Assembly (NCBI RefSeq): GCF_026914265.1
Contig: NC_069127.1
Location: forward strand, 70,050,223 to 70,114,222
DNA: 64,000 bases
Reading direction: 5' to 3'
DNA from: Mya arenaria
Taxonomy: Eukaryota > Mollusca > Bivalvia > Myida > Myidae
How positions within the stretch are numbered: position 1 is the stretch's first letter; each line of letters opens with the position of its first letter. A program made the position numbers and the translations under genes. Shown here one piece after another: positions 1 through 10,900 of the stretch. The notes beneath the pieces were generated by a model that was not told the origin of the DNA, searched no databases, and saw only the letters and a program-made list of their open reading frames with translations.

Positions 1-1964
1 ACACTCCTATTCAATTTTGAAACTAGCCCAGCCTGTCCATCTACACCCTGGTCTTGCTTTTCTCCATGGAAGTGCTTATCTGGATTTCTCGACTGCTGGG
101 GCGGACAAGATACTAACATTGTACCCTGAGAAGTTTGTTCCTGAGCATGTCTGTCATCACTTAGACGAAATCGTTCTTGATTATCCTCATTTGCAGTATT
201 GATTTTAAGAGATCTCATATCACTGATCTGCTCTTTGGAAATGTTTGCACTGTTAGGAAGCTGAAAGGACATACTTTCATTCATTGTGGTATTATTGAGT
301 TTCTTGTAATGGACTGAGTCTGGATCAGAAATACCAAACAGCCATTTTTCTACCCTATCCACAGATTCCTCTTCGAAACTCTGTTCAGTTTTCTGAGAAG
401 TGTTCAGAGACACATTCATTAATAACGAGTGTTCACTCATCACTTTATCAAACTGTTTTAAGTTTCGAATCGTTAGCTTCCCTGAACCTTCATTTTTATG
501 TGATGCATCAAAAGATTTACTTGTGCTTTCAACAACTGTGTTTAATGCAGATTCCTGTTCGTTGAAACCTTTAATATCTGATGACTGTGCTTTGACCTCA
601 TTGAAATGTGGTACAAATTGTTCTCTAGCCTGTTTCAAATGGAATGGTGTATTGTTTTCCCTGTTCACAAGCTTACCATGAACATCTCTTGGTTTACAAT
701 CAATATTTCTTGGTTCAAAACTGCTGTCTCTAGGTATACCATGACTATCTCTTGGTTCACAACTGCTGTCTCTAGGTATACCATGACTATCACTTTGTTC
801 ACAATTGCTGTTTCTTGGTTTAACATGACTATCTCTTGGTTCAAAATGACCCTCTCTTGGTTTAACATGGCTATCTCTTGGTTCAAAATGACCCTCTCTT
901 GGTTTAACATGACTATCTCTTGATTCAAAATGACCCTCTCTTGGTTTAACATGACTATCTCTTGGTTCAAAAAGACCCTCTCTTGGTTTAACATGACTAT
1001 CTCTTTGTTCACAATCACTCTCTCTGGAATGACCATGACTATCTCTTGTTTCACAATGATTATGTCTTGGATTACTTGGACTATCTCTTGCATTTTCGTA
1101 ACCTGCGTGTATCACCAATTTCTTCCTAACTGAAGGTGAAAGGTCATTAGCTGAAGAATGCTGCAATTTCTGTCCCCGAGGACTTGAAAAATGACCAACA
1201 GGGGGCTGATTGGTTGGTGCATTGAACTGTGATGGGATATTATGTCCTGGTGATGAGAAATGTCTTTCATTCTTGTTGGTTCCTGCATTGGAATGAGACT
1301 GGAATATTTGTCCAGATGACATAAAGACTTTTTCGTTATTCTTTTGCAAGGTGTAAGTTGCATCCGACTTTTTTGATGAATAGCCAGTCTTGTGCCCTAC
1401 TGGCTGAACTTCCTGACTAGTGTATGTGGAATGTTCTTTTGGACTTTGAAACACTGGATTCCCTCTAAACAATTTGTCTTTATCACTCAATCCACTGAAC
1501 GGTGTGAAGTGTGTACTGATTCTTTTAGCTTGTTTCTCTCTCACTTTTTCAATTTTAGTTCTTTTGTCTGAAAAAACACTATGTAACAATAGTCTATTTG
1601 TGGACTGAGGTTTTCTGACATCAAAATCAGTTCTCCTAGTGCTAAGGTTGTCATTTGTTTTCAACGAATTAAATATTTCATTGATAGTCTTAGGTGATTT
1701 CAACTGTTCAGCCTTTTCTTCACCACCTCTCTCCACCCTGCTGCTACGTTTCATAGGAGATTGACCATGATGCAAGTTGCCACTAATTTCATCTGCATAG
1801 TGCATATTGTTATTGATTTCACTAGGTATTTGCTGCATGTCCTCAGGTTTAAAATTCTTGTACTGATCTGTATGTTGTGACGTGGGCTCATGCAATTCCC
1901 CCCTGCCACTAGAGCTCTCGTCTTCATAGTCACTAAGGTCAAGGTTAGGTCCTCTCATTGACAT
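1..1964 (-). CDS. Giant internal exon of the unrecognised gene
   Basis: On the minus strand the frame starting after the acceptor TTTCAG at 1965-1970 is open for about 654 codons to the window edge. It begins MSMRGPNLDLSDYEDESS, phase 0 with the upstream exon (3946-3876, which ends in a strong GTAAGT donor). The composition is polar, with many Ser, Asn, Lys, Glu and Gln and few hydrophobics, suggesting disorder. A tandem repeat block occupies about 665-1092. Past the repeats the sequence becomes ordinary polar sequence again (for example EEESVDRVEKWLFGISDPD). The exon is easy to miss because neither its start nor its stop is inside the window and shorter antisense frames overlap it. Confidence 0.85.
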   Translation of the reverse strand, partial: MSMRGPNLDLSDYEDESSSGRGELHEPTSQHTDQYKNFKPEDMQQIPSEINNNMHYADEISGNLHHGQSPMKRSSRVERGGEEKAEQLKSPKTINEIFNSLKTNDNLSTRRTDFDVRKPQSTNRLLLHSVFSDKRTKIEKVREKQAKRISTHFTPFSGLSDKDKLFRGNPVFQSPKEHSTYTSQEVQPVGHKTGYSSKKSDATYTLQKNNEKVFMSSGQIFQSHSNAGTNKNERHFSSPGHNIPSQFNAPTNQPPVGHFSSPRGQKLQHSSANDLSPSVRKKLVIHAGYENARDSPSNPRHNHCETRDSHGHSRESDCEQRDSHVKPREGLFEPRDSHVKPREGHFESRDSHVKPREGHFEPRDSHVKPREGHFEPRDSHVKPRNSNCEQSDSHGIPRDSSCEPRDSHGIPRDSSFEPRNIDCKPRDVHGKLVNRENNTPFHLKQAREQFVPHFNEVKAQSSDIKGFNEQESALNTVVESTSKSFDASHKNEGSGKLTIRNLKQFDKVMSEHSLLMNVSLNTSQKTEQSFEEESVDRVEKWLFGISDPDSVHYKKLNNTTMNESMSFQLPNSANISKEQISDMRSLKINTANEDNQERFRLSDDRHAQEQTSQGTMLVSCPPQQSRNPDKHFHGEKQDQGVDGQAGLVSKLNRS

Positions 1965-4900
1965 CTGAAATAGGTCAGTCATTGAAATTAAACTTTTGAA
2001 TGAACAAGCCTGAATTCTTACACTAGTTCTTTGAATCAAAAAAATTTAATAAGCCCTGCTATATTCTATAAAATTTAGAATTTGAGCAAGCCCAGGTGCC
2101 ATTTTAACAGTGCATGGCTTATGGGCTTATGCAAATTTTGACCACAATATGTTAATCTTTTACACAGAACACATTAAAATAATACCTTATGAATGTTCTT
2201 CATATCTTAAAGCTGACCAGTTTTTAGTCAACAAAGGGCAAAACTATGTTATTAACTATTAAAGCCAATAAGGTATGTATCTTGCCAGACGGAATAGAAA
2301 TGCATTAAAAAGTAGGCAATTTTTTGGCAAAATTGAAGAATTAAATTATAATTAAAGGGGCTGTAAACTTAAAAATTGTCGAAACATACATAAACTTGGC
2401 ATCGATGTGTTCAATGCATTAAAAGTTACTAACTGAAGTACCACATAGTTTACAATTTATTCAAGTTTAGCAGTTATTTCGTATTTTTCCATTAAAAAAG
2501 ATTACTGGGTATGTCTACCAGGTAGAATTCATTCCTTATGCGTGATTGGCTAGTCGGTGTTATCACGTGATATTACCGAGGTAGGTGTAAAGCTTAATTA
2601 AGTCACCTAATTAGAGTAAGCTGTCGTGGCTCAGTAGATACGACGCTGGACTGCAATTTTAGCGATACAGGTTCGAACCCGGTGAGACTCCGACACAATT
2701 TTTTTTTTTACATTTTGGTACTTTTTTTACAATTATGATTTCAAAGCGTAACACATTCTATTAGATAATTATCCTAAGATTCGTTACAGAAAAACAATTT
2801 TTTGGTGTCAATCTGGTGTACAGTCCCTTGAATGAATATTAGTATCCTTTTTTTAACAATCTTCTATTCTTACAGGCAATTTTCGATGTACTGAACCCAT
2901 CTTATTATTAAAACTTAAATGAAACTTAGCTCTTGAGACCAATTTAAAGTTGTTGAAAAAATTGTGATCAGGACAGTGACACACATTGCTTTGTTCTCAC
3001 AAGTTAATTCATACAAACTTTAATAGATGAAATGGAAAATTATCGATATATTTTTTTTTAACTGGAATTCCCTGCTGGGAGCACCTACTACATATTAAAA
3101 ACACTAAAGGATGCACTCTTATTCCCAAATAAGATGTACCAATTTAAAGTAATACAATTGTTTAAATTTACCAAAAAGGATGAATAAATATCGAAAACAA
3201 TGGTTCTCATGAAGGATACCGTGTTTTATTTGAAAGAAATGTGCAAAAACATGGTATTTCTACCTTATGAGATGATAGTTGATTACTGTAAACATTTTAG
3301 GACCCACAAGACATTTAATCTATGTGCGTGTTATCAGTAATTAATATTTTACATCAATGGATTATTTAGTAAGTAAATAAAGGTTTATTATTCAACATAT
3401 ATATGTTTGTGTATGTATTGATTTCTAAATACAAGTGTCACTTTATTTTTTACCAACTCAGGGTTCTCAATAAGTTTAGGTTTAACCGTCTCAAATGGTA
3501 AAGTAACCGACCAGCTTCTACTTATTCTACTGAAAATTCATTTAGTTTTCCAAATTTGAACCGGCCCTATTGCCATTTGAACCGTCCATTTTGGCCGGCA
3601 GCCGGTTCTTATTGAGAACACTGCCAACTGACTATAAAAATGGTAGGGTCGGTGCCTATTTCTGAGGTAGGGTCGGGTAACCCGATCCAAATGAATATTT
3701 TTTAGGCCTATGTACCATAAAAAGTAGGAATACTAACAAAGTAGGAAAGCTGGAAAGTCTGATATGGCAACACCAAGGCTTTGACAATGGTTCTACCCTT
3801 TCATCAGCAGACAAAGAAACTATATCTTATAGCTTTGACCCTTTACTCACTTAACTCTTGTTAACAACTACTTACACTGGCCTGGCCTACCGTGCCGGCT
3901 GTAACACCTCCGTCCCCATAATCACCATCCACACTGTCCTCTCCATCTTAAAACACACAAAAGATAAGATACACTTTAAGTTTGGGTGTGAAATAAAGGT
4001 CAGTTTAGCCACACATGCAGATATATGAAATGAATCATTTTTTCTCAATTGTTTTTAATAAACTGCAAGTCTAACACAAGATAAATCCAAGCCATTTTTT
4101 ATAACAATTGTTCCAAGACACAGGAATTTCTCGACAAGGAAAACATTCCTTGTGACTGAAACACTAGATATAGTGTAAACATTTACCAACATAACCTTAA
4201 TAGAGCATATACAACTACAGTAAAAACCTTATATGACTTTGTGACCACCCCGTTTTCACAGCCACCCCGCTTAAAAGACTTTTTTTTTTTCCGAACACAT
4301 CTTTTTCCTCTATAAATTCAATGGTCGTAAACCCCGCAAAAAAACGGGCACCGCATTTTTCAGTAATACAGTAAAACTGCAGTCGTTCGAACAAGCGGTC
4401 GTTCGAGAACCGGCGTTCCCTCAAGGTCGGAGCTTGGTCCCGAACTTTTTTCCTTCTATTTTCATATAAAATATACCTACACTGCATCGAAACCTAATTA
4501 TGTCCAGAAGTCGAGCAATATTCTCGGTCACAAGTACACAAATCATGCACAAAACCTTATGGCTCGCTCAAGGTCATAATTTCACACTTTTTCCCGAATG
4601 CGTGTTCCAAAATAAACAAAAAATTGCTAGGTATTAATATTTTCGCAAGTTGTAAAAATTGCAATGACAGTTGAAAAGCAATTGATAAAGTGTGAAAAAA
4701 CGTTTAACGCTGTTAACACATGATCGATATTAGTTGATTTGGGCATTTTAGAAGATAATTATGACAAGTTAATGACGAGAAGTTAATTGTGAGAAATGTA
4801 ATTGAGTAATAAAAATTAGAAGAAACATTACCATATCGATCCAACATCGGAATCTCTGAAAAGAATTCCGTTTTGTCACTTTGCTTTGCAATATGGCCAT

Positions 4901-7900
4901 TTTGTAAAAAAATCGAATTATTGATTTGTTATTATTTCTTTTACATTTTATTTAGTATACATATAGTAAATGACAGCCTTTGAATATATGAGCGATTTCC
5001 ACAACGCAACACATAATCGGTGTCTTAGTAAACAGACTACTGTAGGACCACTTTATCCAGTCCCTTTAATCAATCACATGTTAAATTGATTTGTTAATGA
5101 CACCACAGGCAAATTGGTGACAGGAATACATGTTTGTGTTCACACCTCGACTGATAAGCAATATAAACAAGAGCTGTCACAGTATGTGACGAATGCCCCT
5201 GAGTGTGACATTGACCTATGAACAAGGTCAGTACATGAAAAGTTGATCTTGCCTTTACATGTCAAATACATATGGCAAGTTATTTTAAATTGCCTCTGAA
5301 CATAAAAAAATACCACCCATATTTGACAACCTACACTCTTATGACCTATATTCAGCATTCCATTGTGAATAAACACTAAGTGTGACCTTGACCTTAGAGG
5401 TAAGGACACGGGTCTTGCACGCGACACGTCGGTATGTCGAACACATACTGTGGCAAGTTATTTTAAAATCTGTCCATACAAGAGAAAGTTACAGCCTGGA
5501 CACGACAACCTATGCTTATATGCAGCAGTCCATTGTGAATTAACACCTAAGTGTGACCTTGACCTTAGAGGTAGGGACACGGGTCTTGCACGTGACACAT
5601 CGTCTTGGTATGTGGAACACATGTGGCAAGTTATTTTAAAATCTGTCCATACAAGGGAAAGTTACAGCCCGGACACGACAACCTATGCTTTATGTCCTTA
5701 TATGCAGCACTCCATTGTGACTAAACAGTAAGTGTGACCTTGACCTTAGAGGTAGGGACACGGGACTTGCACGCGACACGTCGTCTTGGTATGTGGAACA
5801 CATGTGGCAAGTTATTTTAAAATCTGTCCATACAAGGGAAAGTTACAGCCCGGACACGACAACCTATGCTCTAGGTCCTTATATGCAGCACTCTATTGTG
5901 AATAAACACTAAGTGTGACCTTGACCTATGAGGTAGGAACCCGGGTCTTGCAAGCCACACATCTTCTTGGTATGTGGAACACATGTGGCAAGTTATTTTA
6001 AAATCTGTCCATACAAGGGAAAGTTACAGCCCAGACACGACAACCTAGGCTCTATGTCCTTATATGCAGCACTCCATTGTGATAAACACCTAAGTGTGAC
6101 CTTGACCTTAGAGGTAGGAACACGGGTCTTGCACGCGACACGTCGTCTTGGTATGTGGAACACATGTGGCAAGTTATTTTAAAATATGTCCATACAAGGG
6201 AAAGTTACAGCCCGGACACGACAACCTATACTCTATGTCCTTATATGCAGCACTCTATTGTGAATTAACACTAAGTGTGACCTTGACTTTAGAGGTAGGA
6301 ACACGGGTCTTGCACGTGACACGTCGTCTTGGTATGTGGAACACATGTGGCAAGTTATTTCAAAATCTGTCCATACAAGGGAAAGTTACAGCCCGGACAC
6401 GACAACCTATGATCTATGTCCTTATATGCAGCACTCCATTGTGAATAAACACTAAGTGTGACCTTGACCTTAGAGGTAAGGACACGGGTCTTGCACGCGA
6501 CACGTCGGTATGTCGAACACATACTGTGGCAAGTTATTTTAAAATCTGTCCATACAAGAGAAAGTTACAGCCTGGACACGACAACCTATGCTTATATGCA
6601 GCAGTCCATTGTGAATTAACACCTAAGTGTGACCTTGACCTTAGAGGTAGGGACACGGGTCTTGCACGTGACACATCGTCTTGGTATGTGGAACACATGT
6701 GGCAAGTTATTTTAAAATCTGTCCATACAAGGGAAAGTTACAGCCCGGACACGACAACCTATGCTTTATGTCCTTATATGCAGCACTCCATTGTGACTAA
6801 ACAGTAAGTGTGACCTTGACCTTAGAGGTAGGGACACGGGACTTGCACGCGACACGTCGTCTTGGTATGTGGAACACATGTGGCAAGTTATTTTAAAATC
6901 TGTCCATACAAGGGAAAGTTACAGCCCGGACACGACAACCTATGCTCTAGGTCCTTATATGCAGCACTCTATTGTGAATAAACACTAAGTGTGACCTTGA
7001 CCTATGAGGTAGGAACCCGGGTCTTGCAAGCCACACATCTTCTTGGTATGTGGAACACATGTGGCAAGTTATTTTAAAATCTGTCCATACAAGGGAAAGT
7101 TACAGCCCAGACACGACAACCTAGGCTCTATGTCCTTATATGCAGCACTCCATTGTGATAAACACCTAAGTGTGACCTTGACCTTAGAGGTAGGAACACG
7201 GGTCTTGCACGCGACACGTCGTCTTGGTATGTGGAACACATGTGGCAAGTTATTTTAAAATATGTCCATACAAGGGAAAGTTACAGCCCGGACACGACAA
7301 CCTATACTCTATGTCCTTATATGCAGCACTCTATTGTGAATTAACACTAAGTGTGACCTTGACTTTAGAGGTAGGAACACGGGTCTTGCACGTGACACGT
7401 CGTCTTGGTATGTGGAACACATGTGGCAAGTTATTTCAAAATCTGTCCATACAAGGGAAAGTTACAGCCCGGACACGACAACCTATGATCTATGTCCTTA
7501 TATGCAGCACTCCATTGTGAATAAACACTAAGTGTGACCTTGACCTTAGAGGTAGGAACACGGGTCTTGCAAGTGACACGTCGTCTTGGTATGTGGAACA
7601 CATGTGGCAAGTTATTTTAAAATATGTCCATACAAGGGAAAGTTACAGCCCGGACACGAGTTATTGAGCCGGACACACGGACGGACGGACGGTGCGATTT
7701 TAATATGCACACCTTCCGGGGCATAAAAAGTTTACAACACCTGTCCATGTTTAAGGACACTTTACTATGTAGCTGCTTTAAGATATAATTCAAGGTTAGA
7801 GTAAAAACCACAGAAGTGTGATAATTGATGGGTTTTTGATTCATTTAATGCTTTTGATTGGATTTTCAGGGAGACTTGTAACTTTGTCAGTAATGATGAC

Positions 7901-10900
7901 TGTGAGGCTACTGAGCCATTGTTGATAAACACTCACCAGGATGCACTTAAGTGGTTGTTGCAATTAAAATTTCACTGCATGAGGAAGAACTGGAGTGATC
8001 TTTTTCAGGATATTGTTAGAGTGAAAGATGAACTTGAAAAATGGTCTGTCAAGGTTAAGTCAAATAGTAAACAGACCACTTGACTAGTTTTTTTTTAAGT
8101 AAAACCTCCATAGAGACATGGTTCAGAAAATGTATACATGTAACTGACACAAACTTTCATGTATTTTAAGGGTTATGTGTACATTGAAACTGCGTTGTTT
8201 TGATACATGTCATTCATTGAATAATTTGTGATGTTATAAATAAATGACAAAACTTATTATTTATTTTCTCTGCTTGAATAGTATTCACTTAGCCACAGAT
8301 AGCTCCATATTTATGAAATATAGTAGCACATATTGCCTGGTACATAACTTAAGATAATTCATTCCATTCTCTCTATTAGTCTGAAAGTCATCATTTATGA
8401 TCATAGGCAGCAGATTTTGTAACCAATTTTAGAGGAAGGTAAGCCCATTAAATTGTCTCTGAAACATATTTTTCTGTGAAGTATTCTATTTTGCAAGTGA
8501 GTGCCTTTATTATGCAATATGGCTGTGTCTCATAAAAATATAGATGAAGTGCTGGAAAAAGTGGTAGACAAGGTGAATTGGCACGTGTGTCATGCCCGTA
8601 ATGCTACATGGCGATGATGAAAATCCCCTGGTATGTGACCCAAATCCCCTTAAATTCTGGACATAATCCCCTCCGGAGCCTTTCTAAATTATGGCAATTT
8701 GTTATTTTTGTACTTGCGTCTTAAAATACTTTGAAATTTTGCCAAATTAGATCTGCTAAAAAATCCCCCTGAATTACTACCAAAAGTCTGAATTTTCAGA
8801 CTTGAACAAATCCCCCTGAATGGTCTCCAGAAAATATGGCATGTATGGATAAAACCAAAAATAAGATGTGTACGGTGCAATACCAATACATAGTAAGAAT
8901 CCAATGTATTCCACCACTTGACCATTCACAACACTAATCAGCACAAACTCAGTAAAGAGATCACCCCGCTATTAAGACCATCTTCTCAAAGTCCCATAGG
9001 TGGTCTGAATAGAGGGGTTTTACTGTACATGCAGCATATCTAGAGATAGCATATCTAGGCACTTCTGAACATGTTGCCGAAAAACATGAGCACTGTGAAG
9101 CAAACACCAACACAAGTCAGTTGACTCTTCCAGCCAAACAAGGGGCAAAACTCAACAATTTTATATTCTAGAGTTGTTGGCCTTGCCAAACATGCGTGTA
9201 TATACCGGTCGTTACTTGCAACATATTTACAGGTTCATCAGGGTATATTAGGTTTATGAGGTATTGCGAAGATTTTGCACCATGACAGTACAATGAATGC
9301 AGACCCCAAAGCTATAACAATATTAAACTTATTTTCTTTGCTAAAAATCTTCGAATATTGACTTTACTTTCTTTACAATCCTTATAGTTTACCTGAGCCA
9401 ACATTCACATAATTCCCCTGGCCAGGTCTATCCCTCTGAACATCAACTCCCAAGCTCCCTTCTGTTTCTGCTTCCTCGCTGTCAACTGTTTCATACGAGT
9501 CACTCGAGTTCAGAGTTTCCGCGTCACTCGGCTCACCCTGTCCGCCCTCTTCCAGGAAACTTGCTATCAGCTCTGTTGAAACATCTGTAGTATATATGGA
9601 ACAAAATGCAATTAGTGATCAAGTTGAAGGGTGACTTAAGATGCAAAACAATCTTATCAAAAGATCACTTGAGTTGAGGTTTCATCATCGGTTCACCCTG
9701 TAAACCTCCACCTGGAAAAAAGTTAATCAGGTCTGTTGAAACATCTTTCAGACATATGGGACGATATGAATTCTGCAATCAAACTACGGTGTGATTAATT
9801 GCCATGTACACAATTGATCTATTCCTAAGATGACTTCAATTGAGCTTTACCTTGTCACTTGGTTCATTCTCTTTAAGGACATAAGTTATAAGCTCTGTGG
9901 ACACATCCCTAGATTATAAATATGTTGCAGAATGCTGCAAAAATCATCCATCTAGAGAGACGATCAGTGTACATAAATAATTAAAATTTTATAAAGAAAA
10001 CACTGTAAAACACTGAATCTATAAATTAAGAATAAATAGTTTTAGTGTTTCTGACCCAAACAATGACATTGCCTGACAAATTCTGATTTAATAATCTAAA
10101 AAAAGCCACTGACTATATACTGAAATTAGATCTAGTAATTAATTTAATAAATATTTATAATGTTTTACTTAAACGTTTGAAAACGTGCAACAGCTAGTTA
10201 TTTCTGTTCCGCTAAACCGTCAAGTTAGCAGCCAGGCTGAGCCAGCCCACACTTGACTTTTTTGTTAAATTCAGCAAAAATGAACACAATATTAACAAGA
10301 GCTTTCACAAAAGTGCTTAGGCCAAAAAAAAAAATAGGTTCGTTTCCGGTCTCCTTCCCAAAAAAAAGAGGGTAGGTAGGTAGGCATTTTTTTTTTTTTT
10401 TTTTTTTTTTTTGGGGGGGGGGGGGAAGTGATCTAGAATAGAAGGCGGCTGACTTTTATTCAAAAACAACCATATTAACTGCGTATGAGACAATTTTAAA
10501 AGGTACTAAAGCATAAAATGTAAATACAAGTCCATTCATTTATTAAGAACTGTATAATGTGTATTAATTATAATGTATAGATATACATTTTCTAGAATAT
10601 AAATGCATGTATTGTTGAACATGTTTGTCTGTATGACAGATGTCGAAAAAGAGTGCCTCAGATTTGTCATTTTTTCATATTTACCAATTTCACATTTGTG
10701 CTATAATGCTATTCTTATATTTGATAGAATATTAAAATTCTAAAACTCTCCTGAAAACTTTGGGAGAAGTGACTTCTCCCTTCAGTCAATTTAGGGAGAA
10801 GTGGGGAGACTTTAAGGAGAAGTGATACTTTCGTAACACCTGATACAAAAACTATGCCATAACACACACCTCAGTTTATATTCACATTCAAACTGATTGC

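Larger units (their letters stand above)
4218..9025 (+). mobile_element. Possible composite pogo/Tigger-like element carrying a satellite insertion
   Basis: Left end CAGTAAAAACCTTATATG (preceded by TA) and right end GAGGGGTTTTACTG (followed by TA) are inverted. A likely transposase C-terminal remnant lies near the right end. Removing the satellite-bearing block (5165-7735) leaves about 2.2 kb, a usual Tigger size. The two ends could instead belong to separate copies. Another nested fragment starts near 4372. Inference only. Confidence 0.35.

Noticed and set aside
606-1133. Plus- and minus-strand repeat ORFs (MTISWFKMTLSWFN type; NQEIVMLNQERVIL type)
   Set aside because: They are other-frame readings of the 42-bp coding repeat; the third minus-strand frame is open across the whole exon and in phase with seven upstream exons.
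2621-2697. Functional tRNA gene
   Set aside because: A and B boxes are present, but the acceptor and anticodon stems are poorly paired and the unit is embedded in a repeated element.
5450-7520. Repeated plus-strand ORFs of 71-98 codons
   Set aside because: Readings of the satellite monomers; no splice context or protein-like composition, duplicated exactly with the 1076-bp unit.
8519-8572. Possible first exon reading MAVSHKNIDEVLEKVVDK followed by GTGAAT
   Set aside because: Donor is weak, and no in-phase downstream exon was found on the plus strand.
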